DNA of 64,000 nt from Halochromatium roseum (GCF_016653315.1 NZ_NHSH01000010.1:48235-112234), one strand, 5' to 3'; shown: positions 1 through 9,240, numbered from the stretch's first letter. Numbers and translations are program-made. The notes: generated by a model not told the origin, from the sequence alone.

Positions 1-2
1 GC

Positions 3-110
3 GCGCAGGCCGAGCAGCGCGCCAGCACCGCCGAACAACTCCTTGAACGCGAGCGTGCCCACAATGCCCGACTGCTGGCGGAACTGGCGAAACTTCGCGA
101 TCAAGGCTAG
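3..110 (+). CDS. C-terminal fragment, possible Uma2-family protein
   Basis: An open frame enters from the left edge and stops with TAG at 108-110. The 35 visible residues are rich in Ala, Glu, Gln, Arg and Leu and look like an amphipathic helix. They resemble the charged coiled tail that often ends Uma2 (DUF820) putative endonucleases, but no catalytic part is visible. Identity is therefore a guess. Nothing recognisable lies between its stop and the end of gspE at 227. Confidence 0.35.
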   Translation, partial: AQAEQRASTAEQLLERERAHNARLLAELAKLRDQG

Positions 111-226
111 CGCGCTCGGGGCGTCAAGGCCACCCGCGCCACCAACCTCCAAGAGCGGCTACCGCTTCGCCAATGAGGTGCCGATGGCGGCGGCCAGACC
201 GGCCGGCCTGGCCCGCCAGCCCGGCC

Positions 227-2380
227 TCACTTGTCCTCGGCGACACGGATCACCTCCTCAATGGTCGTGCGGCCATCCAAGGCCTTGCGTAGACCGTCAC
301 GATACATGGTGGCCATCCCTTCCTCGACGGCGATGCGATGGATATCCCCTGCGGTGGCGTGGCCGAGCACAGCCTGGCGGATGCGGTCGCTCATCAGCAG
401 GACTTCTGCGATGACCAAACGGCCGCGGTAGCCGCTGTGATTGCAGGCCTTGCAACCCACCGCGCGGTAGAGCTGAAACGGCTGGTCTTTGTTGGAGCGC
501 GTTGGCTTAAAGCCGTCTAGCTGCATGCCGCTTGGTTTCAGGTTGGCTGGGGCGGTGTTGCCAGCACCCTGAGATTGCGCATCTGTGCGTTCCCGATGAG
601 CAGGCGATCGACGCCAGCTGAACCAGGACCGCAGGCCAGCATGCCTTTTGGACGCTTTGCCCACAGCGTCGCTGTCAATCCCCGCATTGGTGTCAGTATG
701 AGTGCCAGCATCGGTCCAGGCATTGATGCCAGCTGCAGCATTGACAGGCATATTGGAGCCAGCCATGGCACTGGCGCTAAGCCTGGTGCTCGCCGGTCCT
801 CGATCGCCCTCAAGCATTTTGGCAGCCAGGTCGGGCGCTGGGGTATAGGGCTGTCGGCACTCGGGGCAAAGCCGGCGCACCAACCGTTGGGCCAGGATAC
901 CGTTGATGGTGCTGGTGAGCAGATAATCTTCGACGCCCATATCGAGCAGCCGGGTGACGCCGCTGGCGGCATCGTTGGTATGCAGGGTCGAGAGCACGAC
1001 ATGGCCGGTCAGCGCCGACTGCACGGCGATGCGCGCGGTCTCGAGATCGCGCATCTCGCCGACCATGATGATGTCGGGATCTTGGCGGACGATGGCGCGC
1101 AGCGCGCCGGCGAAGGTCATGCCGATCGAGGACTTGACCGGGATCTGATTGATACCAGCGACCTGGTACTCGACCGGGTCCTCGACGGTGAGGATCTTGT
1201 TCTGTTCGGTGTTGAGCCGGCTCAGCGCGGTGTAGAGGGTGGTGCTCTTACCGCTACCGGTGGGTCCGGTCACCAGAAAGATGCCATAGGGCTGGTCCAG
1301 CACCTGGAGCAGCCGGTCACGCGGCGGACCATCGAAACCAAGGGCGTCGAAATCGAAGCTGACGCTCTCCTTGTCGAGCAGGCGCATGACCACGCTCTCG
1401 CCGAACATGGTCGGGACGGTGGAGACGCGCAGATCCAGCTCCTTACCCTGGATACGCTGCGGGATGCGGCCGTCCTGCGGTAGCCGGCGCTCAGCGATGT
1501 TGAGCTTGGCCATGATCTTGATGCGCGAGATCACCGCGGCGGTGGAGCTGACCGGCGGTGAGTCGCCTTCCTTGAGGATGCCGTCGACGCGATAGCGCAC
1601 CTTGAGCTGGTCGGCAAAGGGTTCGATGTGGACGTCAGAGGCGCGCATCTCGACCGCGCGCTGCAAGATCTGGTTGACCAACCGGATGACGGGCGCCTCG
1701 CTGGCCAGGTCGCGCAGGTGCTCGATGTCTTCTTCGCTGAAGTTGCCGAGTTCGGCCTGGATCTCGGCCTCGGCCTCGTCGTCGGCGGGCTGTTCATAGA
1801 CGCGCTCAAGGGCGGCCTGGATCTCGGTCGGCAGGCCCACTTGCAAGTTGACATGCTTGCAAGTTGCCATGTTGACGGCCTTGGGGATGAAGTCATCCAG
1901 GGGGTCAGCAACGGCGAGGGTGATCTCCTGTTCGGTCTCGGACAGCGGCATGATCCCGGCGTCTTTCAAGAAGCGCAGACTGAGATGTTCCTCAGCGACA
2001 GGCTCGTCTGGATACTGCTCGGCGGTGATCAGCGCTAGGCCCAGCACCTCGGCTGAGGCGGCGGCCATATCGCGTTCTGAGACCAGCCCGAGGCGCACCA
2101 GCATGAGCCGCAGCGGGTCGCCGCTGTCTTCGGTGAGCTTGCGCGCGCGCGCCAGATCGCCCGGCGTGCATTTGCCACGCCGCTGCAGGGCGCTGATGAG
2201 CGCTTGTTCAGGCGTTGGGCCGGCGTCGATAGCCGGCTCGGCACGATCAGCCTCTGCGGCCGCCTCATTCTCGGTATCGAGCACAATGGTTGCGGACTCT
2301 GTTTCCGCTGTAGCGGCCAGCTCCAGCTCATCGGCCAGATTCAGTTGCGGTTCTCGTGCTAATGCGAGTGCGGTTTGCAT
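227..2380 (-). CDS. gspE: Type II secretion ATPase GspE with a long insertion in its zinc region
   Basis: Cytoplasmic secretion ATPase of the GspE/PilB superfamily that powers pseudopilus assembly. Numbering from a TTG two codons upstream, an N-terminal MshEN-like domain covers about residues 55-200. The ATPase core carries Walker A GPTGSGKST at 374-382 and a Walker B region (DPDIIMVGE) near 436-444. The zinc tetracysteine is split: CPEC at 507-510 and CKAC at 645-648, about 135 residues apart, against about 30 in typical GspE. The inserted segment is low complexity (Ala, Thr, Asp, Ser, then basic). The ATG at 2380 is preferred over the TTG at 2386 because GGAG lies at the right distance from it. 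No other gsp gene is in the window. It sits 29 bp downstream of the WbpM-like gene. Confidence 0.85.
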   Translation of the reverse strand: MQTALALAREPQLNLADELELAATAETESATIVLDTENEAAAEADRAEPAIDAGPTPEQALISALQRRGKCTPGDLARARKLTEDSGDPLRLMLVRLGLVSERDMAAASAEVLGLALITAEQYPDEPVAEEHLSLRFLKDAGIMPLSETEQEITLAVADPLDDFIPKAVNMATCKHVNLQVGLPTEIQAALERVYEQPADDEAEAEIQAELGNFSEEDIEHLRDLASEAPVIRLVNQILQRAVEMRASDVHIEPFADQLKVRYRVDGILKEGDSPPVSSTAAVISRIKIMAKLNIAERRLPQDGRIPQRIQGKELDLRVSTVPTMFGESVVMRLLDKESVSFDFDALGFDGPPRDRLLQVLDQPYGIFLVTGPTGSGKSTTLYTALSRLNTEQNKILTVEDPVEYQVAGINQIPVKSSIGMTFAGALRAIVRQDPDIIMVGEMRDLETARIAVQSALTGHVVLSTLHTNDAASGVTRLLDMGVEDYLLTSTINGILAQRLVRRLCPECRQPYTPAPDLAAKMLEGDRGPASTRLSASAMAGSNMPVNAAAGINAWTDAGTHTDTNAGIDSDAVGKASKRHAGLRSWFSWRRSPAHRERTDAQSQGAGNTAPANLKPSGMQLDGFKPTRSNKDQPFQLYRAVGCKACNHSGYRGRLVIAEVLLMSDRIRQAVLGHATAGDIHRIAVEEGMATMYRDGLRKALDGRTTIEEVIRVAEDK

Positions 2381-2409
2381 GCTCAACTCCGGGTGTCTTC
2401 GAGCACGGT

Positions 2410-4323
2410 TTAGGAGGCGCTCGCCACCCTGGATTGTGCGGCTTGCAAAGGTTGTATGGGACTTCGCAACGCATCCAACGGTAGGTCAGCAGCCTGCCAC
2501 TCTGGAACCAGGCCGCGCAGTATGCTGCCGAGCCGGCTTGCATCGCCAGCGTCAATCGCGCCGTGCATGTGTTCGAGGCACTGATCGACCGATATTCCAT
2601 CGACGGCGACACGCCGCGCGGCGCGGATCTTTGCGTGCTCAGTCTCGATCAGATCCTCGCGCTCGTAGAACAGTTCCTCGTAGAGCTTCTCGCCGGGGCG
2701 CAGGCCGGTGTATTCAATGCGAATCTCTCGCTCTGGCTCACGCCCCGCGAGCCGAATCATCTGTTCGGCTAGATAACGGATCTTGACCGGCTCGCCCATG
2801 TCGAGGACGAAGATCTCGCCGCCGGTGCCGATCAGCGCGGCCTGCATGATCAGCTGGCAGGCCTCGGGGATGGTCATGAAGAAACGCTCGATCTCGGGAT
2901 GGGTCACGGTGACCGGGCCGCCTTGCTCGATCTGGGCGCGGAAGCGCGGCACGACGCTGCCAGCGGAGTCGAGCACGTTGCCGAAGCGTACGGTGATGAA
3001 GCGCGTGCTCGAGCGCTGAGCCCGCGCCTGACAGATGACTTCGGCGGCACGCTTGGTGGCGCCCATCACGTTGGCTGGATTCACCGCCTTATCGGTCGAG
3101 ATCAGCACAAACCGCTCGCAGCCGAAGCGGTCGGCACAGTCGGCGACGACCTCAGTACCGAGCAGATTGTTGCGCACCGCGGCACGGATCTGCGCCTCGA
3201 GCATCGGCACGTGTTTGTAGGCGGCGGCATGGAAGACGGTCTGCGGACGCTCGCGTTCGAACAGCTGCTGCATCGCCACTTGATCGGTCACGTCGACCAG
3301 ATGGACGCTGAAGTCAGGGGCATCCGCGCGGGCCGCCAGTTCGAGGTCCAGCCGATAGAGATTGAGCTCGCCGTTATCGGCCAGCACGAGGCGGCTCGGC
3401 CGCGCGGCGACGATTTGACGACACAGCTCAGAGCCGATCGAGCCACCGGCGCCGGTGACCAAGATCACGCGGTCGGTGAGGCCAGCGCGGATCGCCGCCC
3501 AGTCGAGCTGGACCGGGTTGCGCCCGAGCAGATCCGCGATCGACACCGGCCGCAGCTGGTTGATGGTGATGTCCCCGGCCAACACCGACTTGAGCTGAGG
3601 CACGGTTCGGAACGGCTTTCCGGTGCGCTCGCAGAGCTCGACCAGCCGTTGCATCTCGGCATCGGAGGCGGTGGGCTCTGCGAGCATGATCAGGTCGATC
3701 GCGAGTGACTCGACCAGGGCCGGGATCTGCGCGGAGTGGCCCTTGACCGGCACGCCATGGATATCGCCACCCTGGCGGCGCAGCTTGTCATCGACGAAGG
3801 CGACCGGATTGAACTGACGACCCCGGTCGCGAAGCATGTCGCGCACCAGCATCTCGCCGGCCCGATCGGCGCCGACCACCAATACACGCTCGCCTGGGTG
3901 CAGACCAAGACTGTGATCCTTGAGACGGCGGTAGAGCAGCCGTGGCCCAGCGAGGCCGATCAATTGAAACACCAGGAACAACGGCGGCACCGAGCGCGGC
4001 AGGAACTCGTTGCGGCTGAACACGAAGAGCGCCAACACGACCAGCAGGGTACTGACGGCCGCCGCCTGGGCGATGCGCGACAGATCGGGCAGGGAGGCGA
4101 AGCGCCACACCCCCCGATACAACCCAAAGGAGGAGTAGACCAGCGCACAGATCAGCATCACTAGCGGCAAGAGTTCCCAGGCGGCATCCCAGAACTCGAC
4201 CGGCACATCGCCGAGATTGAAGCGCATCCAGTAGGCGCCGATCCAGGCCAGGGGTACCCAGAGCAGATCATGCAAAAAGGCTAGGAAGCGCGAGCGCAGC
4301 CGCTCGTACCAGCGCGTCACCAT
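2410..4323 (-). CDS. WbpM/CapD/PglF-like nucleotide-sugar 4,6-dehydratase
   Basis: Membrane-bound UDP-sugar dehydratase/epimerase, probably acting on UDP-GlcNAc in surface polysaccharide synthesis. The first about 130 residues hold membrane helices. A CoA-binding-like Rossmann fold follows near 145-260, and the catalytic SDR domain starts at the GAGGSIGSEL nucleotide motif (291-300). The motif NVMGATKR supplies the Met-Lys pair of the Ser-Met-Lys triad known from WbpM. At 637 residues it matches full-length WbpM. It follows a WbpL-like transferase, as wbpL-wbpM do in Pseudomonas, which supports a role in O-antigen or glycan initiation. The exact substrate cannot be told from sequence. Confidence 0.85.
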   Translation of the reverse strand: MVTRWYERLRSRFLAFLHDLLWVPLAWIGAYWMRFNLGDVPVEFWDAAWELLPLVMLICALVYSSFGLYRGVWRFASLPDLSRIAQAAAVSTLLVVLALFVFSRNEFLPRSVPPLFLVFQLIGLAGPRLLYRRLKDHSLGLHPGERVLVVGADRAGEMLVRDMLRDRGRQFNPVAFVDDKLRRQGGDIHGVPVKGHSAQIPALVESLAIDLIMLAEPTASDAEMQRLVELCERTGKPFRTVPQLKSVLAGDITINQLRPVSIADLLGRNPVQLDWAAIRAGLTDRVILVTGAGGSIGSELCRQIVAARPSRLVLADNGELNLYRLDLELAARADAPDFSVHLVDVTDQVAMQQLFERERPQTVFHAAAYKHVPMLEAQIRAAVRNNLLGTEVVADCADRFGCERFVLISTDKAVNPANVMGATKRAAEVICQARAQRSSTRFITVRFGNVLDSAGSVVPRFRAQIEQGGPVTVTHPEIERFFMTIPEACQLIMQAALIGTGGEIFVLDMGEPVKIRYLAEQMIRLAGREPEREIRIEYTGLRPGEKLYEELFYEREDLIETEHAKIRAARRVAVDGISVDQCLEHMHGAIDAGDASRLGSILRGLVPEWQAADLPLDALRSPIQPLQAAQSRVASAS

Positions 4324-4393
4324 CGGTTGTTACCATGCAACAGCCGCTTCATCGTCCGGGCTCGCGACGCGCCATGAAGATGAGCCATGAACC

Positions 4394-5533
4394 TTAGCCG
4401 CGCGCCACGCGCTCGGCCAGGCCGACGCGCAGGTGGATCAAGAGAAAGATCACGGCCCAGCCGCCAATCAGCTGCCACTGCTCCAAGCTGGTCAAGCGAT
4501 TGGCGGCGATCGCGCTTGCGGTGGCGGCTATCATCAACGCGAGCGCCCAAACGAGCGTGCGGCGATGGCCCCAGCCGGCCAGCACCAAGCGCTGATAGTG
4601 GTGCGAGCGGTGCGCGTCCCAGAGGCGCTCGCCCTGCTTGGCACGGCGCAGCAGGGTCCAGGTCGCATCAACGATGAAGGGGGAGAAGATCAGCCAACCG
4701 ATCCAGAGCGGGAAGAGTCCGGCACTGGCTCCCCAGAGGGTCAAGCCAGCGGCGAGCAGGCCTAGGCTGGAGGAGCCAACGTCGCCCAGAAAGATCCGCG
4801 CCGGCGGCAGATTGCCGGTGAGAAAACCGGCGGAGGCCGAAGCAACCAGGGCGCATAAAGCGGCAAAGGTCAGGTCGCCAGCGTTGAAGCCGAGCAGCGC
4901 AAGACCGGCAAAGCCGATGCTGGCCATGCCACCGGCCAGACCATCCATGCCATCCATGAAATTGTAGAGGTTGAGCATCCAGACAGCGTAGAGCAAGGTG
5001 AGCGGCAGCGCGAGCAGCAGCGGCAGCGAGATGATCGGCCCCGGCAGCCCAAGCTGATCCCACCGTAGACCGCCGATCCACAACAAGACCGCGGCAGCCA
5101 GGTGAACCAGCAGCCGAAGCCGGCGTGAGAGTCCGACGCGGTCGTCCCAGAACGAGACCGCCGCGACCAATAAGAGCGCGGCGCCGAGCCAGGGCAGTGG
5201 GGCAGGGGTCTGGGACGGCAGGGGTTGCGACAAGGAATCTAGCGGCGCTTGCAGCAGCTCCAGCGACTGCAGGCCGACTGGCGGAAGCAGCGGGATGAGC
5301 GAGAACAGCAGCGCCAGCACCAGCCCACAGAACAGACCGCCGAGCAGGGCGAGTCCGCCAGTGCGCGGCACCGGGCGCGCATGCAGCGAGCGCTCGTTGG
5401 GGTGGTCGAGCACGTGCAAAAACCTGAAACGCCCGCGCGCGAGCAGCGTGGTCAAGACCGCGCTGACGGCGAAGGCGCTAGCGATCACGGCGGCCAGCGC
5501 GAGCAGGCGCGTGACGGGCAAAGGCTCGACCAT
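4394..5533 (-). CDS. Glycosyltransferase family 4 (WecA/WbpL-like polyprenyl-phosphate sugar-1-phosphate transferase)
   Basis: A polytopic membrane enzyme that transfers a sugar-1-phosphate to undecaprenyl phosphate, the first step of lipid-linked glycan assembly. It has about ten hydrophobic segments, the N-terminal DHPNERSLH motif and the MraY/WecA signature NLYNFMDGMDGLAGG with catalytic Asp residues near the middle. A cytoplasmic HxH-like loop (DAHRSHHYQR) lies near the C-terminus, as in WecA/WbpL. It is about 70 bp upstream of the WbpM-like dehydratase, so the two probably form an operon for one polysaccharide. WbpL is the closest functional guess; the sugar is unknown. Confidence 0.82.
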   Translation of the reverse strand: MVEPLPVTRLLALAAVIASAFAVSAVLTTLLARGRFRFLHVLDHPNERSLHARPVPRTGGLALLGGLFCGLVLALLFSLIPLLPPVGLQSLELLQAPLDSLSQPLPSQTPAPLPWLGAALLLVAAVSFWDDRVGLSRRLRLLVHLAAAVLLWIGGLRWDQLGLPGPIISLPLLLALPLTLLYAVWMLNLYNFMDGMDGLAGGMASIGFAGLALLGFNAGDLTFAALCALVASASAGFLTGNLPPARIFLGDVGSSSLGLLAAGLTLWGASAGLFPLWIGWLIFSPFIVDATWTLLRRAKQGERLWDAHRSHHYQRLVLAGWGHRRTLVWALALMIAATASAIAANRLTSLEQWQLIGGWAVIFLLIHLRVGLAERVARG

Positions 5534-5545
5534 CCGCGGGTGCCG

Positions 5546-6100
5546 TCAGCGAGGTCGCATGAGTTTTGCCTCGACCGCGGCACGGCGCTCGGCATCCAAC
5601 AGCAGCTCGATCAGTTGCAGCGCGAAGTCCATCGCCGTGCCTGGCCCACGCGAGGTGATGACCTTGCCGTCGATGACCACCGGCTGCTCGAGCAACCGGA
5701 TCTCCGGATAGCGCTCTGGATCGATGGCGCCGGGAAAGCTGGTCGCTGAGCGCCCATCGAGCAGCCCGGTGCTGGCGAGCACGCTGGGGGCTGCGCAGAT
5801 GGCCGCGGTCCAGCGATCCGCCGCCGCTTGGCGGGCTAGCAGATCGTGGATCCGGGTGTCGCGGTCAAGATGCGTCGCGCCGGGTTGACCGCCGGGCAGC
5901 ACGACCATCTCGAAGTCGTCCTCGGCCACATCGTCGAGGTCGGCATCAGGTATCAGCACCGTGCCTCGACTACAGGTCACCGGGCCAGGCTCGAGCCCAG
6001 CGCTGACGACCTCGATCTCCGCTCGACGCAACAGATCAATGATGGTGACCGCCTCCAACTCTTCGCAGCCGGGGGCGAGTGGAACAAGCACGCGAGGCAT
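5546..6100 (-). CDS. DJ-1/PfpI family protein (YajL-like)
   Basis: A 184-residue DJ-1 superfamily protein. The conserved nucleophilic cysteine is in AICAAP (Cys102), and the acidic partner is in the N-terminal CEELE segment (about Glu16). Family members are chaperone-like or deglycase-like oxidative-stress proteins, and the physiological substrate is disputed. It ends 12 bp before the GT4 transferase start and follows ctpA by about 40 bp, so it is probably co-transcribed with the envelope genes. Length is normal. Confidence 0.85.
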   Translation of the reverse strand: MPRVLVPLAPGCEELEAVTIIDLLRRAEIEVVSAGLEPGPVTCSRGTVLIPDADLDDVAEDDFEMVVLPGGQPGATHLDRDTRIHDLLARQAAADRWTAAICAAPSVLASTGLLDGRSATSFPGAIDPERYPEIRLLEQPVVIDGKVITSRGPGTAMDFALQLIELLLDAERRAAVEAKLMRPR

Positions 6101-6138
6101 CGATCGTCTCCTGGTTTGTGTTCGCTTCGAGCCACTGC

Positions 6139-7782
6139 TCAGTCGACGGCGTTTTCAGTGGGCACCGGATCGCCGCCGGCTGGCATCGCCGCTTCTTCAG
6201 TAGGCACTGCATCGGTGTCGCCTTTGCTGAGTGGGCGCTCAGCGGCACGCGGCGCCTGGCCGAGGATGACCAGCCCCTTGAGCACATTCAGGGCCTCGGA
6301 GAGTTGATAGTCCTCGGCCGCGAGGGGCTTCTCATCAGCCTGTTCGGGATCAGCCGGGTCAGCGGCATCCGCTGGAGCCTCGTCGGCCGGCTGAACGCCG
6401 TCGTCGCCGTTGTTGTCCTCGAGGTGGCGCACGAGGTTGGCCTCTTTGAGCGGTGCCAAGTCGGATTTGGCGGCCAGCGTTAAGCTGCCACGTTCGAGGA
6501 TGATGTCCGGCACGATGCCGAGCGCTTGAATCGAGCGACCCGCCGGGGTGTAGTAACGCGCCGTCGTCAGCTTCAGTGCGGTGCGCTCATCGACGGGGAT
6601 GATGGTCTGCACCGAGCCCTTGCCGAAGGTCTCGTTACCCATGATCAGCGCGCGGCGCTGGTCTTGCAGGGCGCCGGCGACGATCTCGGAGGCCGAGGCG
6701 CTGCCGCCATTGACGAGCACGACGAGCGGCGCACCGTCGAGGACATCATCAGGGCCGGCTCGGAACTCGAGCTTGGCATCGTCGAGTCGGCCCTCGGTGT
6801 AGACGATCAGGCCCTGTTCAAGGAAGGCGTCACTCACGCCAACGGCGGTGTTGAGCACGCCACCCGGGTTGTTTCGCAGGTCGAGGACGACACCTTTGAG
6901 TGGCCCACCATTGTTGCGCTTGAGCTTCTCAATGGCTTCTAGCAGATCATCAGTGGTGCGCGCCTGGAAGTTAGCGATGCGCAGATAGCCGAAGCCGGGC
7001 TCAAGGATGCGCTGTTTGACCGAGGCGACCTTGATCACGGCACGCTCGAGCTTGACGCTAAGTGGCTTGGAGAGGCTGTCACGCGTTAGGGTGAGTTCGA
7101 TCGTGCTGCCGGGCTTGCCGCGCATCAACTCCACCGCATCGCCAAGGCTCATGCCCTTCACCGGCTTATCATCGATGCGCACAATCAGATCACCGGCCTG
7201 GATGCCAGCCCGCTGAGCCGGTGTATCGTCAATCGGCGCGATGACCTCGACGAAACCATCTTTCATGCCGACCTCGATACCGAGCCCGCCAAATTCGCCG
7301 GTCGTTCCAACCTGGAGATCCTGGTATTGATCGGGATCGAGATAGGCCGAATGTGGGTCGAGGCCGGCGAGCATGCCGCGGATCGCGCTCGAGAGAAGTT
7401 CACGGTCGTCGACGCGCTCGACATAGTCGCTCTTGATGCGGCCGAACACCTCGGCGAAGACCCGTAGCTCATCGAGTGGCAGCCCCTCCGGCTCTTCGAC
7501 CTCAGGCTCCGATGCAGACGCTTGGAGCGACTGTTGCACCTCTTCGACGCTGGGCTCAGGACGAGTGCCCGTCGGCTTAAAGCCGGGCGGTGGAGGCTGC
7601 ACGGCGGGTGGCGTTGCTGCTGGAATCGCACCCGGGGGGCCGGAGGCTTCGTCGGCGACATCAGAGCCGTTCTCGCTCGGCGATATGGCCCCTGGCTCAG
7701 GCGTCGCTGCAGGCTGCGCAAGGAGGTTTGGCGACAGGCTGAAACAGAGGAGACTGAGTGCGGCTAGCTGGAGTTTTGTCAT
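6139..7782 (-). CDS. ctpA: S41 carboxy-terminal processing peptidase (CtpA/Prc)
   Basis: Periplasmic serine protease that trims or degrades envelope proteins. From the chosen ATG there is a signal peptide (residues 1-23), a Pro/Ala-rich linker to about 100, a PDZ domain near 160-230, and an S41 catalytic core. Ser363 in GGSASASEI and Lys388 in FGKGS form the Ser-Lys dyad, with the 25-residue spacing known from E. coli Prc. A tail rich in Asp and Ala follows. The ATG at 7782 has AGGA 8 bases upstream and begins directly with the signal peptide, so the longer frame from 7806 is rejected. envC lies upstream on the same strand, as in many proteobacteria. Confidence 0.9.
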   Translation of the reverse strand: MTKLQLAALSLLCFSLSPNLLAQPAATPEPGAISPSENGSDVADEASGPPGAIPAATPPAVQPPPPGFKPTGTRPEPSVEEVQQSLQASASEPEVEEPEGLPLDELRVFAEVFGRIKSDYVERVDDRELLSSAIRGMLAGLDPHSAYLDPDQYQDLQVGTTGEFGGLGIEVGMKDGFVEVIAPIDDTPAQRAGIQAGDLIVRIDDKPVKGMSLGDAVELMRGKPGSTIELTLTRDSLSKPLSVKLERAVIKVASVKQRILEPGFGYLRIANFQARTTDDLLEAIEKLKRNNGGPLKGVVLDLRNNPGGVLNTAVGVSDAFLEQGLIVYTEGRLDDAKLEFRAGPDDVLDGAPLVVLVNGGSASASEIVAGALQDQRRALIMGNETFGKGSVQTIIPVDERTALKLTTARYYTPAGRSIQALGIVPDIILERGSLTLAAKSDLAPLKEANLVRHLEDNNGDDGVQPADEAPADAADPADPEQADEKPLAAEDYQLSEALNVLKGLVILGQAPRAAERPLSKGDTDAVPTEEAAMPAGGDPVPTENAVD

Positions 7783-7830
7783 GTTTGGATCCTGCGGGCC
7801 GATCATGCAGCCCGGCGGTTGTGTTCTGTC

Positions 7831-7848
7831 TGAATCGCGCGAGATTCA
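7831..7848. promoter_or_regulatory. Palindrome TGAATC-N6-GATTCA, copy 1
   Basis: TGAATC (7831-7836) and GATTCA (7843-7848) form an 18-bp inverted repeat with a GCGCGA spacer, about 50 bp upstream of the ctpA start. The same arms and spacing recur at 9765 and 35385. A protein-binding operator or a small repetitive element are both possible; no factor is identified. Confidence 0.5.
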
Positions 7849-7899
7849 CGTCAAGCTATTGAGGACATTTTCACGAGCACGTTCCCGCCCCGTTCCGAA

Positions 7900-7947
7900 T
7901 AGCTAGGAGGGTAGCTAGACGGATAGCTAGACGGATAGCTAGGCGGG
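7900..7947. repeat. 12-bp tandem repeat, four units, just after envC
   Basis: Four consecutive 12-bp units with core TAGCTAGACGGA begin at 7900, 7912, 7924 and 7936; units 2 and 3 are identical. The array ends 5 bp from the envC stop codon. It is one of several short tandem arrays in this window. Confidence 0.85.
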
Positions 7948-7952
7948 CCAGA

Positions 7953-9239
7953 TCATCCACGCGTGGCTCGCGTGCTCTGACACCAGCGGGCAGGGTCAAT
8001 CGCGCGCCCATCATGCCGAATCGCAAAGTAGAGACCGTTGATCTCCGTTCCACCGCTGCTGCCAGCCAAAGCGATGAGATCGCCAGCGGCAACCCATTCG
8101 CCGACCTCCTTCATCAGCGCTTGATTGTGCCCATAGAGCGACATATAGCCTTTACCGTGATCGATCACGATCAACATTCCGAAGCCACGCAGCCAATCTG
8201 CGTAAGCGATGCGGCCATGATGCACGGCACGCACTTCGGCGCCTTGCGTCGCGGCCAACAAGACGCCATCGGCATGCAGTGCGCCATGCTCGCGCCCCTC
8301 GCCAAAGGCCCTCAGGACGCGCGCTCCATTGAGCGGCCAGGCCAACTGACCGCGCAGATCACTGATAGCAGTCTGGCTGAGACCAACCACGTCGGCAATC
8401 TCAGCATCACGCTTGACCCGCTCGATCAGGGCGCGCATCGCCTCTGCATCCGTCGCCAGCGCTGAGGCACGACTCTGCTCGGCCGCAATGGTCTGGTCAA
8501 GATCGGTCAAGATCGTCTGCCGTGCTTGCAGCGCGCTCTGCAGGCGCGCCCGTGTCTGATCCTGGCGCGCCGCGAGTCGCGCGAGGCGTGTCGTTTCTGC
8601 CCGCTCCTGCTGCTTGAGCTGCTGTAATGCGCGTTCCAGTGTCCGTATCTGCTCGATCCGAGCCGCTCGCTTTGCACCGATCACCTGATAATAACCCAAC
8701 ATGCGTTCGGCTCGACGCGGATCATCCTGACCGAGCAACAAGCGAACCTGATCGCCACGTCCCATAGCGTAGGCAGACCGCACGAAGCTCGCCAGATCCG
8801 CTCGCGCAACGCCGAGTTCGGCGCGAGCGGCATGCAGACGCGCAACCGTGGCCGCAACCGCCTCGTGCTGAGCCGTCACCATCGCTCCGAGCTGGTGATT
8901 GGCCTTAGAGAGCGCATCGATGTCCTGCTCGAACAACCTCAGCTCCTCCAGCAGCGCGTCCCGATACTCGAGGTTATCGGCGATGCTCTCGCGTAGCTGG
9001 GCAAGGCGGGACTGCAGTTGCTCGAGCTCAGCTTCATGCTGGCGGACGACATCTGGCTCCTGGTCTAACGGCTCGGGCGGCTGCTTGAGGGGCTGCTCAA
9101 GCGGCTGCTGATGCGAGCCGGCTTCGCCAACGGCCGCCGTCGCTCCAGGCGCAGCAAGGCACAGGGCAAGACCAAGGGGGAACCGGATCGCGAACCGGAT
9201 CGCGAACCGGATCACGGGCCGGATCACGGGCCGGATCAT
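7953..9239 (-). CDS. envC: Murein hydrolase activator EnvC
   Basis: Periplasmic divisome factor that activates amidases at the septum. From the chosen start there is a signal peptide whose n-region is built from repeated I-R-P-V and I-R-F-A quartets. A long coiled coil follows (about residues 55-255), then a C-terminal LytM/M23 domain. The LytM active site is degenerate: the final HxH position reads YFAIRHDG, and the canonical first His/Asp pair is incomplete. This is typical of the non-catalytic activator EnvC rather than an M23 endopeptidase. The frame is open to 9338, but the signal peptide begins at the Met at 9239. No strong ribosome-binding site is seen, so the start is uncertain. ctpA follows. 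Confidence 0.87.
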   Translation of the reverse strand: MIRPVIRPVIRFAIRFAIRFPLGLALCLAAPGATAAVGEAGSHQQPLEQPLKQPPEPLDQEPDVVRQHEAELEQLQSRLAQLRESIADNLEYRDALLEELRLFEQDIDALSKANHQLGAMVTAQHEAVAATVARLHAARAELGVARADLASFVRSAYAMGRGDQVRLLLGQDDPRRAERMLGYYQVIGAKRAARIEQIRTLERALQQLKQQERAETTRLARLAARQDQTRARLQSALQARQTILTDLDQTIAAEQSRASALATDAEAMRALIERVKRDAEIADVVGLSQTAISDLRGQLAWPLNGARVLRAFGEGREHGALHADGVLLAATQGAEVRAVHHGRIAYADWLRGFGMLIVIDHGKGYMSLYGHNQALMKEVGEWVAAGDLIALAGSSGGTEINGLYFAIRHDGRAIDPARWCQSTRATRG

Positions 9240-9240
9240 C
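9181..9240. repeat. 12-bp tandem repeat within the envC signal-peptide region
   Basis: Five 12-bp units (AACCGGATCGCG twice, then AACCGGATCACG, GGCCGGATCACG and GGCCGGATCATC) run in tandem. On the minus strand they encode the repeated I-R-P-V / I-R-F-A residues at the very N-terminus of EnvC and cover its likely start codon. Unit gain or loss would keep the frame. Confidence 0.9.

Noticed and set aside
575..1483. 302-residue open frame on the plus strand inside gspE
   Set aside because: Antisense shadow of a GC-rich gene; no ribosome-binding site and no recognisable motif, whereas the gspE frame has Walker motifs.
7871..8092. 73-residue minus-strand frame spanning the 12-bp repeat after envC
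   Set aside because: Overlaps the envC 3' end in another frame; its LAIR repeats are just the translated tandem array.
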